A DNA stretch of 64,000 nucleotides. Origin: Chimonanthus salicifolius. Its lineage: Eukaryota > Streptophyta > Magnoliopsida > Laurales > Calycanthaceae. Both the position numbers and the translations under genes were made by a program. The stretch's first letter is position 1; every line of letters begins with the position of its first letter. This document shows positions 60,303 to 64,000 of the stretch, piece by piece. The stretch lies in assembly GCA_013350335.1 (NCBI GenBank), contig CM023542.1, positions 8,108,025 to 8,172,024 of the forward strand. The letters are read 5' to 3'. The notes under the pieces were generated by a model. The model saw only the letters and a program-made list of their open reading frames with translations, ran no database searches and was not told where the DNA came from.

Positions 60303-60450
60303 CAGTGCCGGCTCTGAGATATCCTGAAATTTCGGGGCCCTTAGGTGTAGTATAGGTCCTGAGATTGTGAGTAGAGTTATTGGTTGTAATAGTGGAGGCC
60401 TTAGGCGGCGGCTTATTCCACCTATAGCGGGGCCAATCCTGCTCCTCCTC
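60303..60450. mobile_element. Possible hAT-derived fragment
   Basis: Starts with CAGTGCCGGCTCTGAG, similar to CAGNGCCGGC ends of many plant hAT elements, followed by TTTCGGGGCCCTTAGG. No partner end was identified. Confidence 0.3.
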
Positions 60451-60481
60451 CCCACAACCGATGACGACAAGATCAAACAGA

Positions 60482-60530
60482 TGGATCCGACATCCATGCA
60501 TTGGATCCGACATCCATGCATTGGATCCAT
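60482..60530. repeat. 20-bp tandem repeat
   Basis: TGGATCCGACATCCATGCAT occurs twice in tandem, with a partial third copy. 60531-61360 has no supported gene. Confidence 0.85.
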
Positions 60531-61363
60531 CATACTGGACCATCCACAACTATCTCTTGAACACGTATTATCACCAGCAAGACATTATTACTGTCATGAA
60601 CACCACTTAAGACACCAATTTGGCAGTGAACTTAGTGATGTTTCGAATAGAAATTTATACAATTTTCAGCCTCTAGCCCTATGGATTGACACAAAAGTAA
60701 ATGCCACAACCAATGGATTATCATTCCATCAAAGAATTTTAATTGGGGCATCATCAATTGCAGATGTCATGCTCTTAATTTGCACTTCGACTTGGTCCAC
60801 ATACAACCCTCAACTCCCATCTTCTTATCATCAGAAGAAAGAGAATCCATTGTTGCCCATTCATTAAGCCCAACTTCAGAATCCAAAAGGTTGAGTTTGA
60901 ATCTCTCATACCTAGTGATTAATGAAACGAAAGATCGAGAGATTTGACGGTCATTCACCACCCAAACAGTCAGGAACATGAGCAACATGATCCACAAAAG
61001 ATGGAGGAGCTGAGAGGTAGGCGAGGGCCTCTTTTCGGTGGCATTTGGATTGTTGTGAACAAACTTTTTGAAGTTAAATCCACTTCTGTTTTTGACTAAA
61101 TTAGCAGCTAAATGATGTAAATAAGTGACAAATACTTTCCACATTAAAATACTACCTAGATATCTTAAATGACAGAGAACAATCGGAAATGAGCGCCAAT
61201 CTCATGAACCTACTGAGTATGGTAAGCAGAGCCATTCTTGAATGATTTTGTTTGTAGCTTTTTATGGGTTTTTGTCGTTCACAGACACCATCTACATTTC
61301 AAATGATAAGAATTTAAATCATTGTTGTTCACTGTGTGAATGAATTAAACATTTGATGGATTT

Positions 61364-61418
<55 letters not shown>
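61364..61418. repeat. (GA)n microsatellite
   Basis: About 55 bp of nearly pure GA with one AA interruption, 40 bases beyond the stop codon of the GRAS gene, so probably in its 3'UTR (as CT on the sense strand). Confidence 0.9.
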
Positions 61419-61420
<2 letters not shown>

Positions 61421-61458
61421 TACAAACGGACCTGAATACAGGAGAGAGCAGAGAAAAG

Positions 61459-62862
61459 CTATGATGGAGCAATAGAATCAGTAGATGGCCTCCAAGCAGA
61501 GGCAGTGAGCAAGGGGAGATCCTTCCACCCAAGCTTCAAGCACCCACCTTCCTCCACCAAAGTATACCCTTTCCAAGGGAACATACCAAGCAGCAAGCTA
61601 GCCTGAGCAGCTGGATTCCCACCCAAAGACACCATCTCAAACCCAACCCTCTTCAGCTCATACCCCCACCTCTCCACCTGCACTTCCCCAGTCCTCTTGG
61701 GCCCTCCAACAGCCACTATATTCCTTATCTCACATCCGAACACCTGCTGCTCCACCAAGTGCCTCTCCGAGCTTTCCCCTTCAGTTCCATCCCCAACTGC
61801 ATCAAAAAGAGCTGAGTAATAATGCAATGCCTCGACAAATCTCCCCAACAAGTTCCCTCCATGGCTCAAATCCTGCTCCACCACTGTTATCAGCTTTGGT
61901 CCGAGTTGCCTCAACACCCTCAGCGTCGCCACGTCTGAACCCGTTATATCATACAAGCAGTGCTGCATCAAATGCACCACAATTGCCTCTTCCGCGCCTT
62001 TCCTGAGAAAACCCAGATCGGATACATTCCCAATTTTCCCCTCCAGGGGCTGGAACTCAAAGGGCAGACCCAGGGAGGCGGCGAAATCAGACAAGCGCTG
62101 CCCCGTCGCATGGAGCAGCTCTAATGAGGATCCAATTCCTGTAATCCGGAGCGAGACTATCTTTCTCTGTCGGGAGGCCAGGATGTGGAAGAGGCCGGGC
62201 CACTGAAGCCCCTGCATGATGTCGAGATCGATGATGTGGACTTGATCCTCCCCGTGCAGAGCCTCAAAGATGGCTTGGTTGGCCGTGAAATGGGAGAATT
62301 TGACCAGTGGGCTGATTGAATTGTAGGATTGGAAAGCCTGGCAGGTCTTCTGGTACCAAGAATAGGCCAAAGATTTGACGGATAGAGGCGAGTAGGTGCC
62401 CAAACACGAGCTAATAATCCGTGCACGGAGGGCATCGGCAAAGTAGGCCGCAACGCGCTCTGGGCACGACCCGAATGGGGTAGAGAGCTCGGCAATTTGA
62501 GGGAGGAGGTCAATTGCCAACTCCAAATTGTCAGCGTTGACCGCCTCGGCGCACTGGAGGAGAAGCCCCAAAAGCCGAAGACTGCCGGATTCTCCGGATC
62601 TATCCTCGTCTTCCTCGTCCTCTGCTTGGCGCTTCCGCGGCCGGACCTCGGGCTGGTCAACGGCTGAGATGGAGGTTGAGGGGGAATCTCGATCGGAACG
62701 CTTGGATTTCATGGAATTGGGAATTTGGTTTGGAGAAGCATTAAAGGGGAATTGAGGGAGGAGACTCTGGAGCATGATATTGGATTGGATGGAGAAATCT
62801 GGTACTACTGTAACACTATTTCCAGTGGGGATTCTACTTTCTCCTTTTACGCTAGGGGACAA
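61459..62862 (-). CDS. SCL23: GRAS-domain transcription regulator, SCARECROW-LIKE 23 type
   Basis: Intronless frame of 467 aa. GRAS landmarks in order: leucine heptad I ([20 protein letters not shown], about 98-117), the VHIID block ([20 protein letters not shown], about 209-228), leucine heptad II, PFYRE region ([15 protein letters not shown]...[14 protein letters not shown]), and SAW ([16 protein letters not shown] near the end). This is SCR-clade sequence, closest to SCL23. Family role: nuclear cofactor acting with SHORT-ROOT in endodermis and bundle-sheath identity. Start uncertain: Met1 is at 62862, but Met51 at 62712 begins MKSKRSDRD, similar to the start I recall for Arabidopsis SCL23, and would give 417 aa against about 405. 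An Arg/Lys block (RPRKRQ, about 73-78) may be the nuclear signal. Confidence 0.93.
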   Translation of the reverse strand: MSPSVKGESRIPTGNSVTVVPDFSIQSNIMLQSLLPQFPFNASPNQIPNSMKSKRSDRDSPSTSISAVDQPEVRPRKRQAEDEEDEDRSGESGSLRLLGLLLQCAEAVNADNLELAIDLLPQIAELSTPFGSCPERVAAYFADALRARIISSCLGTYSPLSVKSLAYSWYQKTCQAFQSYNSISPLVKFSHFTANQAIFEALHGEDQVHIIDLDIMQGLQWPGLFHILASRQRKIVSLRITGIGSSLELLHATGQRLSDFAASLGLPFEFQPLEGKIGNVSDLGFLRKGAEEAIVVHLMQHCLYDITGSDVATLRVLRQLGPKLITVVEQDLSHGGNLLGRFVEALHYYSALFDAVGDGTEGESSERHLVEQQVFGCEIRNIVAVGGPKRTGEVQVERWGYELKRVGFEMVSLGGNPAAQASLLLGMFPWKGYTLVEEGGCLKLGWKDLPLLTASAWRPSTDSIAPS

Positions 62863-62933
62863 AGAGAGTTGCAGAAAGAGAGAGAATTATTGCAGCGATT
62901 GCACAGAGACAGAAAGAGAGAGATAAGAAGAAG

Positions 62934-62943
62934 ATATATATAT
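62934..62943 (-). promoter_or_regulatory. TATA box of the GRAS gene
   Basis: ATATATATAT, followed on the minus strand by CTTCTTCTTATCTCTCTC, a pyrimidine-rich leader. The transcription start would lie near 62900-62910, leaving a short 5'UTR before 62862 or about 190 bases before 62712. Confidence 0.6.
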
Positions 62944-63223
62944 GAAGTTTACAGAGCAGAAGCAGAGAAGATACTCTGTTTGGTCGTCTCTGGGTTGGCT
63001 AACGGCCGTCTCTTCACCGTTAAATACACAGAGACAGACAAACAGACAGACAGGATTGAAGAAGAAGAGAAGAGAAGAGAAGAAGAGGGGTGGTGTCCTG
63101 GTGTTGGGTCGTTGTTATCGCCGTCGCAGCATGATAAAATAACGTGGAATGGAAGGATGATAATCACAGTTAACTGGTAAATGCCGTTTAAATCCCTATT
63201 GTTATTTTATAAATTTGTCACAG

Positions 63224-63249
63224 TTTTTTTTTTTTTTTTTTTTTTTTTT
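63224..63249. repeat. Poly(T) run of 26
   Basis: Uninterrupted T26 upstream of the GRAS gene, possibly the tail of a minus-strand retroposon. Confidence 0.85.
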
Positions 63250-63295
63250 CACACAGATTTACAGAGGATGTCAATTAATTAAAATGAAAATGACT

Positions 63296-63412
63296 TTTTT
63301 TTTTTTAATTTACGTGTGGAGAACTGAAAAAAATTCAGCGTAAAATCTTCACAGAACTTGATGCCTTTCACTTTTTGAGACAGGAGATTAACCAGTTGAA
63401 CTACTGGACAAA
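63296..63412 (-). mobile_element. SINE-like sequence, minus strand
   Basis: The minus strand starts near 63412 with an A-box-like TAGTTCAACTGGTTAATC and ends in a poly(A) (T-run 63296-63307 on plus). It shares TTTACGTGTGG and GCGTAAAATCTT words with 46427-46530. 63413-64000 is AT-rich with no gene seen. Confidence 0.45.
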
Positions 63413-64000
63413 AATGATTTTTTTAGCATAGCTACTGAATACTGATAACATTTTTGGTCAATATTGAGTAATCTTCATTTTTGAATTCTTTAGTTACTGC
63501 AATCTTATTAATTAAGGTGGTAATGAATCTTTTAAACTGGTTTATGAGTAAATAAATAATATATCAAAAATATAATCATATTTTTAATTTTTACTTCTTT
63601 TTAATTATTTTTAATTTCTTATTTTTTTTGAATTAATTTTAATTCTTTTTTCTTCTTTTGATTTAAAATTATAATCAGATTAAAATTATTTTTATTAATT
63701 ATAGTAAAAATAATCTTCTTTTTTTTTTTTTAATTTGCTCACCACAATGAAAAATAATCACACATAAATCAGAAGTAATTACATGCAAAGTAGTCACACG
63801 TCTTAGGCGCACCTTGCACTTTATATAAAAATGTAGTTTCATTTTTCTTGTTAGATAAAATTTATTTTTTTCTCTTAAACTTTAAAACATAAATAAAAAC
63901 TGTGTTCTCTTTTTTTTCTATTAAACAGTAAAACTTAAGTAGTAAAACAAAGTTTCCATTTTACTTGAAGTGCCTCTTTTTTTTCTTTTTTGTTGAAGTT

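Noticed and set aside
60220..60867. Overlapping frames of 109 and 166 codons on opposite strands
   Set aside because: They contain the 20-bp tandem repeat and a hAT-like fragment; no protein family recognised.

Overview
This is plant nuclear DNA, almost certainly from a flowering plant. It is AT-rich, has intron-split genes, and carries plant-type transposons: hAT, Ty3/gypsy chromovirus, TRIM, Stowaway, MULE-like, LINE and SINE. Three host genes match well-known plant families. The species cannot be named from the sequence; it does not look like a grass.

Layout. 1-17468 is a nest of transposons. A Tekay/Del-like Ty3/gypsy element (element A, minus strand) has its 5' LTR at 14235-17468, a decayed gag-pol at 8861-13418, and a 3' LTR from 8847 down to 6979. 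There a second gypsy LTR (element B, minus strand) begins; it continues left off the window and is itself split by a nearly complete hAT transposon (2290-6835) with a perfect 8-bp target duplication. 17469-21050 is intergenic and holds at least three TRIM elements and a MITE. 21054-32812 (+) is a five-exon NARROW LEAF 1-like trypsin-fold protease gene (578 aa); its introns hold a 2-kb foldback MULE-like element, a small hAT-like element, two MITEs, tandem repeats and LINE pieces. 32813-47200 has no convincing gene, only repeat relics. 49950-53906 (+) is a two-coding-exon gene for a nuclear-looking 2OG-Fe(II) oxygenase-like protein (481 aa) with a Stowaway MITE in its intron. 53907-61458 is again intergenic. 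61459-62862 (-) is an intronless GRAS gene of the SCARECROW-LIKE 23 type with a recognisable TATA box.

The three host genes are independent transcription units; nothing suggests an operon or cluster. NAL1-type proteases act on leaf and vein growth, and SCL23/SCR-type GRAS proteins act on endodermis and bundle-sheath identity, but their proximity is probably chance.

Most unusual items: an additional acidic, zinc-knuckle reading frame upstream of gag in element A; a dense array of palindromic TCGGAnCnTCCGA boxes in the transcribed part of its LTR; a dispersed repeat family built on TATCGGCCGATA, seen at six places; and the foldback MULE-like element with an exact 9-bp target duplication.
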